In this document: piece by piece, positions 50,781-63,961 of the stretch
Position numbering within the stretch: position 1 is the stretch's first letter
Layout: each line of letters begins with the position of its first letter
DNA from: Glomus cerebriforme
Taxonomy: Eukaryota; Glomeromycota; Glomeromycetes; Glomerales; Glomeraceae
Assembly (NCBI GenBank): GCA_003550305.1
Contig: QKYT01000126.1
Span: 167,876-231,875, forward strand
DNA length: 64,000 nucleotides
Direction of reading: 5' to 3'
Position numbers and translations under genes: made by a program
The notes under the pieces: model-generated
Seen by the model: only the letters and a program-made list of their open reading frames with translations
What the model was told of the DNA's origin: nothing
Databases searched by the model: none

Positions 50781-51301
50781 TAATTACCTATATTGAAAAT
50801 TTTGAACTCCATATCTTCCACCTTGAAAAGGCTCAGGTCTCTCTGATAATCCAATTCATCGTACTCTCTCTCAAGCTGAAAAGATGCTCAACCCACCGAT
50901 TATAATAATAAATGGGGTGTCACTCAACTTCATTCAAGTGAACTCCACTCTAACTCCCTCGACCTGATGAAGATGTTGCTATGTCTTCTGTCTCCAACAA
51001 TATTACTTCTCATTCTTCTTTCTCAGTTATTAACTTCGCTATCTCCACTTCTTCATCTGACAATCTTCCTGCTACCTCAGTTTCTAATTCAATTAATATT
51101 TCAAATGAAGAATTGTTGGCTAACCCTTCTGCCTCTCTTACAGTTACTATTCGTCAACTATAGAATCCAGTTGTTGATTCTCTTATTAGCATCAAAGAAC
51201 AACAAGCTGTTATTGAATGTCAGCAACAATCTATTCCGTCTTCCACTCCTTTATAGGACTATCATTAATTTTTCACTTTCTTCATTTTATTTTATTTCAT
51301 C

Positions 51302-54300
51302 ATGAATAATATACCTAACAATGATGATAATTCTTCTCTGAATATTTAGAGATCGCATTTATGCAACTTAGCTTTGGATAAATATTTTAAAGACAATGAT
51401 TACAAACTTTCTCTTACACCTTCTCTTCGTTCTCATCTTTTTATTATCACTACTCATAATGTTAACAGCTTCAATTCTCCTTGAAAACAAACTCTTTTTA
51501 TGGAAGCCGTTATGTTTAAACAATTAGATTTTATTGGACTATCTAATACACACTTGTCTAATTCTTTTTCTAAGTTTCTATTCAAAAATCATTCTGTTTT
51601 TTCTTCCTGGTGGGCCAATTCTTCTTCTCCTTCAGTGGCTAGCGGCGTTGCCTTACTTATCAGGAAATCTTATTCCAAATATGTACAATGTATTCATCGT
51701 TTCAAAGGGCGCATTATTTCACTGATTTATTTCTTCCTAGTTGCCATAAACTACGCATCTTCCAAGTATACATTCCTCCTTACTCTTTGCATAACTTATA
51801 TGAACAACGTTTAGTTCATCAAGAAATTCTTCACATTGTTCAAGATTCGATTGCTACTTCATTCAAGCTAATCTTAATTAGTGATTTCAATGCTAATATG
51901 ACACATTTTAATGAATATATCTTTGAAGGCCGTTCTATTCCTCCTCTTTTCAACCTTATCCGAAAGTTGTCTCAAACTCATTTTGACTGTTATCCAGCCA
52001 TTATATAATGGCTTTAAATTGCCCACTTATGTCTAACGTAATCCAGATACTTTATCTATCAATGCGTCTAATCGCGTTGACCTCATTTGGCTTTCTAAAG
52101 ATTTAGACAATAATTTATATCATCAGAATATTTGGAACTCCAATGAGTGTTTTCACTCTTCAGATCACAAAATGCTTATTGCTTACCTCCATTGTTTTCC
52201 TCTTTTTGTCAATATACAACTAGCAAAACTTAAACAACAAGTTCAGGTGAGAAAATGTTATGACTTCTTATCTTTATCTTCTTCTCATTAGTGGTCTTCT
52301 TTCTCTTCTTCCTGTAACTTTTTTCTTGCTCAGAGGGCTTCTCAACCTGTTAATTATCATGCTACTATTAATAATATGTGACATGATCTCTACGTTTTAG
52401 TTCATACCATGGCTGATGAATGCATTCCGTTTTGCTTTGTTTCCTCTACTTCCACTTCACACATTATGTTCCATAATGTTTCTAAATATAAAGACCTTAA
52501 AATTATTTCTCATATTCTCATTCACCTTTCTAAATGCCAATGCACATTACATCCTGATTATCTTCCCAATAATTGGTTAGATTTGATCGATCCTCTCAAT
52601 ACCATTGCGATTAGGCATGACATACCTGATTTTGCTTTTCCACCTTCTTATTCTCTTTCCTTTATTCAAGAAGATTGATGTGCTATTAAATCTCTGCAGA
52701 AATTTATCTACAAACTTATTAATCTTGCGAATATGCAATATAAACGAGATCGCATTGCTAAATTTTCTCTTGATCGTTGTAACAATTACCTATACAATAA
52801 AGATTCCTTCATCGATTCTTCTTTGAATCGCTCATGTCACTCCATTGTCTTAAACCGTATTCTTGTCTCTTCTAATGGTCTTCAGCTCTTGACGTCATCT
52901 TCTAATATCAAACAAGCAGTTATCGACCACTTTCAAAATTACGTTTCTCCCGCTAATCCTTCATCATTTGATCTTTTCCAATCTTCTTTTAGATGGTCTC
53001 ATCATTATTTTCTGTTGACTTCAATCAACCTGAACATTTATCAATATGTTATGACTCCTCTTTTTCTAGAAGAATGGAACTCTGTTCTCTCTTCCATACC
53101 TAATGGTAAAGCTTTAGACCTCTTTCTCATTAATTATGAGATGTTGAAACACCTCAGTTCTTCTTCTTCTAAATTGCTTTTCAACCTTGTTTGTCTTTGT
53201 CTTTAACAAGGTGACATTCCTGATAATTGGTGTAAGGCTACCATTTATCCCATCCCCAAACCGTATGACTGGGAATCCAAACTCAAAAATACCTGCCCAA
53301 TTACGTTATTGGAAACTGCCTGCAAGTGCATTGTCAAATTAGTTTGCAACCACCTTTCTATGATTCTTCAAAAACACCATGTCCTTACTGGAGATAATTG
53401 TGCTAGTCTTCCTGGAGGTTCCTGCAAGTCTCCTATTTTCTCTCTTGATTCAATCATCCAAGATACCAAAATTAATGATAAGGAACTTTGGGTCTTATCA
53501 CAAGATATTTCTAAGGCATTCGATTCTATTAGCCTTAAAATGCTAGATGTGATCATGTATCACTTGAAATTTCCTTTTTTGTATCACAAGTTTATTATTA
53601 ATCTATTTACTTATCACTCCAACTGCATTATTACTTCTTTTGGCTACTCTGACTCTTATGATGTCAAAATCGGAGTCAATCAAGGCGAAGTCATTTCTCC
53701 TTTGTTATGGGTTATCTACTTTAATCCTTTTCTCACTGAGCTTATAGCTTCAGCTTCTGCTTCTTATACATTGTCAAGTTCAGTCCTCTCTAATTTGTCT
53801 CCGCACTCAACTATCGATTCAGTCTTGTCCTTTAATAATTTTACCTTTATGGATGATTCTACGCTCATCTCTCGTTCGAAGGAAGGTTTATTTGATCTTC
53901 TTTCGATTACTGAAGAATTTTACTCTTTTAATAATATTTCTGCCAATCACTCCAAATATGTATTAACATACAACAATCCAGATACTATTTCTGATGGGTT
54001 TGTTTCTTTCAGCCTCACTCACTCCGCTTTCAATTCTACTTCGTCTATTTCTATTGATGTGCTTCCACCTTCTTCTTCCTTTTGCTTTCTTGGTGTTTTG
54101 TTTAATTTGGCTTGTTTCTCAAAATTCGTCGCTCAACAACTCAAACAAGAGTATTCATCTTCTAGCTTCATCTTACATGCCAAATTATTAACTGATAAAT
54201 AGTTGATTTATTTACACAATTTGGTTATTCTCCCTCAGGTGAAATATCATTCTCAAATGACTGTTTTTTCTCACTCTCAATATGATTCTTTTGCTAGTTC

Positions 54301-56790
54301 TTTTAGAACCATTTTGAAAAACACTCTCTGACTTATTTCTTCCATTTCTAATATTGTGCTTTTTATGCAACAATTTTATGGGTTAAAAGATCTTTTTGGT
54401 CATTTGCAACAATGTGCCATCCATAATTTGTTTTCTTTTATGAACTCTTTTTCTTTTCTTTTAAACATTGTTTAACTTCACTTAGACAATATTCAATCTT
54501 CTTTTTGGTTGCCTTATTTTCCTCTGAAATTTAAACATTGATCATTTTGGTCAAAAAAACTTTGTTTCAAATCAAGTTTTGTTGTGAAAATTTTAGCTTT
54601 AGCTTCTTTTTTAAATATTGCTTTTTCTATTAATTCAACTTCTTCTCCTTATGTCAGACAGGTTCTCAATGACTCCTTTCTCTTAGTTAATCTTTTTTCC
54701 GCTCTTTATCCATTGCTTTCTTACACTTTAAAGTCCAAAAGTATTCTTTTTCTTTCGCAATTGGTTTCTGATGATGGTTTCTACTATAAAAGATGGACGG
54801 ACCTGAAATCCATTCTTACTTTCAAAAAAGGTGGTAAAATTCCAGCCTGGTATTCACTATTGGAATGTTCCCTTTGTCCCTCTCTCTCATCGCATGCTCT
54901 TGCATCACAATACGTTCTTCCTCCTGACTCAATCCCTGATGAACATTTTGTTCCTCTTCAAGAAGACAAAGCCAACAAATGTTTATTTGTTACCTTTTGG
55001 TCAGCTCTTTCCTCTTCCGCTATTTATGGTAAAATTTATAAGTTCTAATCTGCCTCGTCTTCTATTGAAATCAAACATTGGTTGCCTGTTTATTCAGCTT
55101 CCACTTCTCTGACACCTTTCACAGTGCCTTATGAACTTCATAAGTGTACAGGTTGTAACCTCTCTATATTAACTAATGATTATCATATCCCTCCAGAGCG
55201 AAATCATCCTAGTATTTCTAAACCTTCTTGTTTGGTCTCAGTTGACTTATTTACGATAATTGAGCTCCCGAGCAATAAAAAACAGCCTATAATGGCTCAC
55301 CCATTTATTCTTCTAACGCTTTCATCTCGTACGGTGGAGTCTATTCTTCGTCATTATTAAACTCGATTGAATATTTCTTCTGACTTTCCTGCGTGATTCT
55401 TCCTGCTGTGGATGTTCTCCCTACAAATTTTATCCCATCAGATTCTTCAGAACTTGTTCTTTTTCGCCAGCCTTCTCCTCTGTATTTTATTCTGATGAAT
55501 CTTTAGCTTCTTTAAACTTTCCTGCTTGTAAACTTGATTTTGGCTGGCTTCAAATTTCTTCTGATCCTTCAGCCTCAACTCTTTCTTTAGCTCATTTATC
55601 CAGTTCAGCATTTTTATGGCCTTCTTCATTATACACAAAACTTTCAGCTATTGTCTCTATTCTTGGCTATTCGCCTCGTAATAGTTTAATTCACATTTAC
55701 ACAGATTCTTCTTTCATCATTTCCACTTTTTCTTCCTTAAAATTCAACTACAACTTTTTTCTTAGGCGTATTTTTTATTTAAAAAATTTCATCTTGTAGT
55801 CGGCAGTTGATGATTTAATATTATCCAAGTAGCTTTTTATTTCTTTTCACAAAGTCAAAGATCATTCCAGTGATCCTTTTAACGACCGTTCTGATACTCT
55901 AACTAAGGAAGGTTTATGTCTTGATACAGAAGATTTTGTTCCCTCCCAAGTTTTTCAGCTTCCTGTGTTCTTGAAATTCAACGACCTTCTTATCAAAGTT
56001 AATCTTTGGAAATTTTCTGACACAATTATACAATGTTATTTCACTGAACAGTTTTTTTCATTACAACGTTTTGATTCACTCTTATCACTCTTTGCAAGAA
56101 TTGATTGGTCTTTTTCTTGGTTTTGTCTTCAATATTTACCTCCGCTGCCTAGCCGTTCAGCTGGTAGTAAACATTCTGCTTTTACGAACTCAAATTTTTT
56201 TTCTTTTAGGATAAAATTATTATTCGATGAGCTTCCTACCTTTCAGAATTTATGTCTTCGACATCCAGACCTATACACTTCTGACTCAAGTTGTCTGTTT
56301 TGTCTGATTCATGTTATCTGCCTCAGTTTTTCACTAATGATAACATTACTCACATTTGGCTTTGTCCTTCTCATTTTTTCTTATCAAAATTTATTTTGGA
56401 CTCTTGTTTGTCTTCTCTTATTTCTCATTTGAGTTCCACTCAGGCTTCCTTTTTGGTATTATCTCAACTTAATGTTCTTTCTTGTTGGTATCCGAACACT
56501 TCTGATGGAGGACTTTTACTTTGGGGTTTTATTTCCTGATCATTAATCAAATTGGTGGTCTCTGGCTCTCTTCTCTTCACTCTGCACATGATATTCTTTG
56601 TCGCATTATGTATATTTTACACTATGACCTTTATTGTCAAACTTGGTATGCTCGTACCTTCGCTTTTGCTGATTGGAAACAGTCTAAGGTATTACGTTCT
56701 AGCAAAAATATTCTAAGCCTTACCTTGTCAACACTATCGTCTCATGCATTTCTCGTGCTTCTTTATTAATATCCTTTCCTTTGGCTTCAC
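51302..56790 (+). pseudogene. LINE ORF2 relic: endonuclease, RT, RNase H
   Basis: Most of the relic stays in one reading frame from 51302 to about 55360, broken by stops. Endonuclease: TTHNVNSFNSP, GLSNTHLS (the usual Glu of SETHL is Asn), ISDFNANM, SDHKMLI. Reverse transcriptase in 53309-54202: SQDISKAFDSI (motif A), GVNQGEVISPLLWVIYF (motif B), FMDDST (catalytic FxDD motif). RNase H at about 55430-55920: IYTDSSF and VKDHSSDPFNDRSDTLTKEG. A Cys/His-type end (CYLPQFF..THIWLCPSH) lies near 56300-56370. The short frame at 51688-52008 marks a local frameshift. Confidence 0.9.
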
Positions 56791-57761
56791 AATGGATTGA
56801 TTTCTCTATTAAATTCAGTGATCCTTGGTCCAAATGGATTTTATTTTCTTCAGGTTTTCATACAGTCATAATAACTTTGTTTAGTTTCTGAAGTAGGCTT
56901 TAATCTCTTTGAGAATTGGGTTGAAGAAAACTAAAGGGAGCAGTTGCTTCTTCTGTTAGATTCTGACTTTCAGTTAGATTAGAGGAGAAATCATAGTAAA
57001 GTAGAGTAATCTTAGAGTAGTTAATTTGATTTGTTCTGTTAATTAGTCTAATTAGGATTATTCTGTTATTTTGATACGACTGTTCTTTTATTTTATGTTT
57101 CTTTTTATTTTATTTTTATATTTTTGTTATTTAGTGTTTGTAGTTCAATGTATAAATGTATATAATTATGTAATATGAATAACTTGGCTTAATAAAATCC
57201 CTGAAGTTATTCATAGTTAATTTGGATAACAGACTGTTCCAGGTTAATAACATACATGAATATGTAATAAAATTACATAACTATAAATAGTTTTATTATA
57301 CATTACGTCACATAAAGACATATAAATTTATTTCAGTTACGTATACAAATATGTAAAAAGAATTACACAAGATTTTTTACATTATTTTTATTTATGTTTT
57401 TTAATTAAAATAAATTAAAAAGTAAATATAATTCTAAAAAAAATATCAATTTGTTAAAATACTTATATTAATTTTATGTTAAATTTGATGAATATCAAGT
57501 ATATAATATCTGAAGTCCTATTGATGTAACTATAAAAAGAAAAATTTTTATATGTTAACTATTATATTGGGACTAATAATTGTTGTGATAGTGACTATAA
57601 TTAATTTGTGACTATAAAGGAGAACAACTGTAGTTTAAATCTTTAAATAAAAGATTATTATAAAGTTATAAAATAAAATACTTACACATTTAATCCCGCT
57701 AAAGATCTGTGCAATATTACATTCATAATTGCTTAAAGATCTAACTCTCATTATTTAATTT

Positions 57762-58640
57762 TTATGCAGTACATTTTCTTAAGGAGTGGTTTACAACCCG
57801 TCTATTTATACAATCAATTCCTGTAATTATACAAATATCCTTTAACATTTCTGATAATTTATTTTGACCCATATGTTGTGTAGAATGTTACTTTTCTGCA
57901 TTTTTTGGATGTAGACTTAGATATTTTTTAATATTATAGCATGCTCCATTTCCTTCAGATTCATCAGCAGGAGAAATAATATATAAGTGGTTTATTAGAA
58001 TTTGTTCAATGATAATAACCTTCCTGATGAGTTTTATCATGGATTGTAATAATATTAAATCCTCTATCATCACGTTCCTTAAAATGTTCAGACATAAGAT
58101 TACAATAGGAATTATCTTTTTGTGCTGTATAACACCTTGCCTATAAAAATACTCTTCTAAATAATCCATTTGGTATTTCATTTGATATATTAGGATAATC
58201 AAAAATCTTGATTATTTCTTTATCTGTAAAAGTGTCTATACTATTGTATTTACTATTGTTAATTTCTTCAAGCTTAATCATCCTAGTATGTAATGTATCA
58301 CAAACTGCTTTAAATTCAAAGTCTTCATGTATATTAAATAGTTCCTTATTATTAAATAATTCTTGATAAAATCTGTTTATATCACATATTTCACCATATA
58401 ATGAATTTACTTTATAATCCTTCTTATCTCTTGTTTTGATCACTACAATAAATTTATACAATAAAAGTGCAATAACTTTTTTATCATAAAGATTTAATAA
58501 ATCTATATCTGGCTGTGTATCATTTATAAATTCCTCAAATCTAGAGAACTACAATCTAATACTTTTCTTAGTATTTTTAGGCTTTGATGTAATAATATAT
58601 TTTTCTAGGATTTTTATAGTAAGACGTTCATATGATCTTT
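57762..58640 (-). pseudogene. Crypton-like tyrosine-recombinase relic
   Basis: The minus strand reads FEEFINDTQPDIDLLNLYDK, then KVNSLYGEICDINRFYQELF, EIIKIFDYPNISNEIPNGLF RRVFL (quotation broken) and a stop. It continues in shifted frames with HFKERDDRGFNIITI, YNIKKYLSLHPKNAEKF, KLSEMLKDICIITGI and RRVVNHSLRKCTA to a TAA at 57762-57764. The HSLR within NHSLRKCTA matches the HxxR box of tyrosine recombinases, and the order matches DUF3504/Crypton-type proteins. At least two frameshifts or stops are present. The catalytic Arg I and Tyr were not identified. Confidence 0.65.
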
Positions 58641-58699
58641 GCAGAAACCTCTAATTTTCATAAATATGTTAGCCATATCACTGATAGATAGTATTCATA

Positions 58700-58894
58700 T
58701 ATTCAACATATTTGCATAAATGTAATATTAATAATATATGAATAATATATTTTTATAATATCTCTAACATATGCTAGATTTTAAATTTAAATTAGTAAAT
58801 TTGTAAATATTTTTGTAATATCAATAACATATACAGTAAATAAAACATTTCTATAATATCTCTATCATATTTTAAATTTCAAATATTCTGTAAT
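58700..58894. repeat. Degenerate minisatellite, left part
   Basis: Units of about 35-60 bp based on TAACATATGAATAATATATT and TTTTTGTAATATC recur here and resume at 60735-60830, so the retroposon between them has split one array. Confidence 0.6.
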
Positions 58895-60720
58895 ATTTTT
58901 TTTTTTAAACCTTTTTCACGAATAAACTTTATTAATTTTTATTCAAAAATATACAATTAGTTAAAGAATAAACACTATTGCACATTACAATTATTTGTTC
59001 ATATCATCATAACTGAGAAAAGTGTATTATGTTTACTCTCTTACAGGTAGAGAATGAAAATAATTCTCCCTTAGATTAAGATGCCCGTAGTCTTGAAGAG
59101 GAGCAAAATACTGACTAAATTACTTTTAACCTACTGATAAAGCAGGATGGGGAATAGGACCGCTATTACCAAACTGTATGATACAATCCCATATGTATCC
59201 AGTCTGAGAGGTCTTGTCCTATCCATAAAGAACGGAGTTACATGTACATTACTATAAGGGTTATCTTAACCTCACAGTAAAAACTACTACTCTTGTTAAT
59301 AGAAAATTATATACTTTTTTTAACACTATTTTCTCTATTCTACTAATATCTTCCCTACCCAACACTATACTATTTCTATTGAAGAGCTTATATTGGACCT
59401 CTTCACCTTTTTCAAATCTTCCATCATTCAAAAACAAAATAACTATCCCACCTCTGTTTTCAAACTAGCATGGTATATCAAATGAGGTTATAAAATTTGG
59501 CTACTAGTACCAAATTTCAAAAGAGAGAGACTAATGACAAAGTCTTCCAGTAATCTAAAGATGAGATCTTTCAACTACTTCATGTTGATCCTAATGATTT
59601 GGTAATATTGGTAATATTTCCTCATCAGTTTACATGAATCTCCCCTCAAGTACAGATGGGTCTTCAAATTAGCATGAAACATTGAATAAGATTATAAAAG
59701 TCAGCTGCTAGTACTAACTTTTAGAATTAGAAGACTAATGACAAAGTCTTTTAATAAAACCAAATTTTCCAAATGATTGAAGTTAGGCAAGATATGAAAC
59801 AGCTTCTTGAACTTGGTTACAGGTATATGTTGAACTTCATCAGAAGTCCAAAATTGCTCACAATGATTAGGTATTGAAAGCGGAAAGGATGAGAGAAGAA
59901 TTCACAGACAGAAAATAATTCAAGCTACGTATGTCACTACTACCATAGTACAAGTGTAAGTATACAAAATAAGAAAAGTACGAGCAGAAAATTTTTATCA
60001 ACTATCCAATCAAACCAACTCCTTAAGGACACATAGAAGGGATTACCAACTGTGAAACTAAACTAAAGGGAATGTAACAATAATGGAAACTAATCACATA
60101 ACAGTGATTGGCTGCAGATCAAATTTCAGATACCCTCACTCCCCCACTTAAAGTAGCAAGTGTGAAGAAGAAAATAGCAAGCTACGTCTTTCCAGGAACT
60201 ACTCAGAGAAAGGTACCTAAAAGTGACCAGAAAATAAAAATTAAATTAAAAAAAAAATAATTAAACACCAAACTAGCTGGGTTACTTCCTCCTATACCCA
60301 GAACACCAGAAAGAATTCCTTATTATCTAAGCCCATGCTTTAACTCTGTGAAAAGATCTTTACTTCTAAAGAAACTTCATACTAAGCTAACTTCTGGGTT
60401 TGCCAGAAGCAACCACAAGTCTTCCTCTCCATCTTGTGCAAGAAAGAGAACCTGAGAATACCAAGCAGTCCCTTAGGTATTAACTTTGAGAAAGACGTTG
60501 GTGACTGAAAATTATCATAAACTTGACATGTGAAAAAACTTGGTGAGCTGAAGACTAGTATTTATATTTTCTAAAGTTTTGTAGTTAATTTCAGCAACAT
60601 AGCAACACTTTTCCTATAACTAAAAGATTACTTTCTTAAAGCAAACCAGCCAAAAAGAGCAACTTTTCTTTTTCAAACTTCTTGAAAGAAATGGACATAA
60701 GGATCATCAGGGAGAGTATC
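58895..60720 (-). mobile_element. Poly(A)-type retroposon related to 31752-34077
   Basis: A T run at the left edge (58897-58910) reads as a poly(A) tail on the minus strand, the same layout as the tandem copies at 31752-34077. A shared phrase near the other end, GAGAATACCAAGC followed by AGGTAT, supports relationship. The left flank (CAAATATTCTGTAATA) and right flank (CAATATTTTATAATA) look like a diverged target-site duplication. No long frame is open. Confidence 0.55.
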
Positions 60721-60734
60721 TATAGCCCAATATT

Positions 60735-60830
60735 TTATAATATTAATAACATATGAATAAAATATTTTTGTAATACCAATAACATATGAGTAAATATTTT
60801 TGTAATATCTCAATTATATATCAAATTTTA
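60735..60830. repeat. Degenerate minisatellite, right part
   Basis: Two to three units of AATAACATATGA(A/G)TAAA followed by ATTTTTGTAATA continue the array of 58700-58894 beyond the inserted retroposon. Confidence 0.6.
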
Positions 60831-61700
60831 ATATAACAGTTATGGGTCATTTTCAACACAGTGTCAATTACTAATTAAAAAATCTTATACTATATAAATT
60901 AGTGATCTTTAACGGTTTAAAAAGGATAAACCTTCAAATAAAATATTACTTTTTTTTTAATACACTAAAAATATGATTTATAAGCTTTCAAAAAATATTA
61001 ATTTTACAAAAATATCTTACTTCCTTTAATATTTTAATATATAGGGATTTTCTATAACTTTTTGACCTTTAAATAGAGATCCTTCTGCTAATATTCATTC
61101 TTTTCAAAAGTCTTTTACATGAAGAGTTAACTGTTGACGTAACTATAATATCATATCTTGTCCCTTTAGAGTAAATATACATATCATTAAATATTATTCT
61201 GCTAAATGTTATTCTGCTAAATATTGTAAGAGAAAAAATTTGAAATATTTTAGAGAATCATTTATATATGAAATTATTTTATTACACAAATACAATTTCA
61301 CAGATAATTTGCATCGTATTACTTATTATATCATATACACTTTAATGAAGATTGAAAATATATTAATTTATATTGCAAATTGACAAATTGATAAATTATA
61401 GTCCAATAAATTGTATTATATCAAGAAAGTAATTGTCTATTTTTAAAATATTTATCAGAATCAATCAGTTAAACCAATTAAACAATTTGATTTTTATCTT
61501 ATTTCTTAATCTTAATGTGAACTAATTAAAATAGTTTTATAAATAATAGTAAGTTATTTTGTTTTACATACCAAAACAAAATAAATATTTTGCTTGTACT
61601 ATTCACTTTAGTGAACTCTAATAATTGATAAAAAGTTGGTAAAATCATTTCTTACCTAGTAGGTGAAATATAAGCTAGCTTAAAATTTGAAATACTAGGC
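60831..61700. other. AT-rich, no gene seen
   Basis: Low-complexity sequence without a coding frame or element end that I can support. Confidence 0.45.
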
Positions 61701-63950
61701 ATAGTATTTTTTATTATAGTTTCTTTAGATTGTACATAAATTTTATAGTTTATTAAATATGCATTATAATCATATGATATTGATACCAATTTATCCTTTT
61801 CTGAGTATAGTAGATTGGGATAAAAGCTTCAATTGAAGATACTTTATTTTCACCTCTTCTTATAATATATATTATTTATATGTCAGATTATAAATTCCCT
61901 TTTATTAATAGATTGGAAAATTTTTTTTCTTCTTGCATGTTCCTTTAAAATAGTATCTTTATTAATACATCTCTTAAAGTAGTTATCTTGATAAAGACAA
62001 GTACTAAAACCATTTTCAGATATGAAAACTAAGAAGTTACATACATTATAATATATATAATTTGTTAGAAAATTGTAAACTTTACTATTACTTTTATATA
62101 ACTTTTTATACATTATAATATATCTATTATTAAAAAGAATTCTTGGATTCTCTTCTAGTATTTTTCTAAATGGATTATGAATATAAGAATATCACATTTT
62201 TGGTATTTCATGATCATGTCTTTTTATTAAAGGACCTATTGCATTAACTATTCTTTATTCTTCAAAATTTATATTATTAAGACTAGTTAAAGTAAGCTTA
62301 AAATAAGCTTTACTATCTAAATCTATATTTATACATAACTTCTTTAATTAAGCATTTTGGTAAATTATAACAGATTATAATGATTTTATTGATTTTATAG
62401 TGTTTTTATTAATTTTAGCTAATTTAAACAATATTATACTCTAATAAATTCAAATTTATTTTTATTTGATTATTCAGGTAAAAACAGATTCATATTTTTT
62501 GATTCAGTTAAATTAGATCTGATTATTATAGATGACTAGATTATAAAATTTATATTACTTGAGGTCTTCTCTAATTTCTAGTCAATTTCTGACACTTTCT
62601 CGCAATCTTTCTGCAACTCAAATCATAAGATAATTGGACTAATCAGATTTCATATGCTTCATATACTTTCATTTTTTATAAGTGAATAGTAAAAAAAGGG
62701 ATAATTTTATATTCATATATATGTAGATTAGTTTGCAGATTTCTCATAATTATATATATCATTTTATTTATTTAATAAGTACTCATACAGCATTTACAGA
62801 TACATGTGAATAAAAAAGGAGAAAGATCTGATATGAGTAAACTTTATTTATTTAATTGTTCAATTGTATTATACTTTACAATACCACATATGTGAAATTA
62901 CATTTGAAAGCTAATAAAAGTCAAAAAACAAGTGTTAAGGGTGTTCTAGTACTAGAATAGTATTACGTGATTATGATGCAGTAAGGGCTACTAATCCTTG
63001 AAATTTTTTATAATGTATGTGACCTTATTTCTTATTAGATCTAAAAAACTGTATAGTGTAAAGAACTTGATATGACAAATTTTATCTTCTCCTATTTCAT
63101 TAAAGATGTCATAAATTTTTCTGGTAGTATTAGTCCTCTTGTATACCATACTCTTATTTATATTTTCTAGAAGTTTTTTCTTAACCTTTTCATTCAGAAT
63201 TGTATATGCTATTTGTGGTAGATTGCTTTGCAAAATTATAGCGAATCACCTTGATAAGACTTTTTCAAATTAAAAATAAAAATAAACCAAATCTCTATTA
63301 GCTTTATTCCTATTAATTTCCATAATATCAATATATTAATATAGTTAACAAATTGATTCAAAACTTCTTCTATATCTGAAGATTCAGAAGGTGTACTAAT
63401 TGATGGCCTGCTATTTGGGAAGACAGATAACTCATGAATAATAGTTTGTACTTTTGTACCTTTAAAGGATTTATATGTATTTTCTTACCTCTTCTTTTTT
63501 CTAGGCATTTCTTGAATGGAAGGTGAAATGTAATACTTACACTTACTATCGATATAAAAGAAGTGTATCTTATATATGCATAGTAATAATACAACTGGTA
63601 TTTATAAAATAGCATCAACTCTTGATAAAGATATTTTAGAGATTACTTCAGAATACTTATTGCAAGTCTTCTCAAACAAATCAGTATTATTATAATCAGG
63701 TAGTAGCAATAATAGATTACTATTATTGTCCTTGCTACATGAGTAATATAATGTTCCTCTCTTATCAGTTCCTTTCACACAAGTTTAGTAAATCATATTA
63801 TTATAAATATTTAACATAAGGAATCTAGATGGATCTTCTGTTAAAATGGAAGTATCACATTCTATACATGACCTATAATCTTAAATGGCTTTATTAGATT
63901 TAATTGATAAAATCTAACTCTTCACAAAAAATATCTTTTAGAAAGTATTT
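61700..63950 (-). pseudogene. Decayed gene(s) of unknown family
   Basis: Minus-strand pieces read as former protein. Near 63780-63890: YRSCIECDTSILTEDPSRFL. Near 63360-63440: IIHELSVFPNSRPSISTPSE then SSDIEEVLNQFVNY. In 62991-63233: QSNLPQIAYTILNEKVKKKL, RKIYDIFNEIGEDKICHIKF. In 61883-62113: KVYNFLTNYIYYNVCNFLVF, YFKRCINKDTILKEHARRKK. CxxC in the first piece may have been a zinc site. Stops occur every 30-80 codons. I do not recognise the family, and the left piece may belong to a different gene. Confidence 0.45.
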
Positions 63951-63961
63951 TAATATATATA

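Larger units (their letters stand above)
48972..57213 (+). mobile_element. LINE (APE-RT-RNase H type), near full length, inactive
   Basis: This 8.2-kb non-LTR retrotransposon has a short 5' leader, an ORF1 relic, an ORF2 relic with endonuclease, reverse transcriptase and RNase H parts, and a 3' UTR of about 450 bp. The 3' end is CCTGAAGTTATTCA, which with TGAATAACTT (57176-57185) forms a perfect 10-bp stem with an 18-base loop. There is no poly(A) tail. In-frame stops in both ORFs make it inactive. The layout suggests the Tad/I-type group. Confidence 0.9.
47461..57630. mobile_element. TA-flanked inverted-repeat element with nested LINEs
   Basis: The left end is TA-CAGTCATCCTCCTTTATAAT (47461) and the inverted right end is ACTATAAAGGAGAACAACTG-TA (57630). 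These are the same termini as at 31720, with TA on both sides, as in Tc1/mariner/pogo elements. About 8.7 kb of the length is LINE sequence inserted between 48473 and 57213. The right arm (57240-57620) is homologous, inverted, to 34140-34500. No transposase relic was recognised. Confidence 0.65.
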
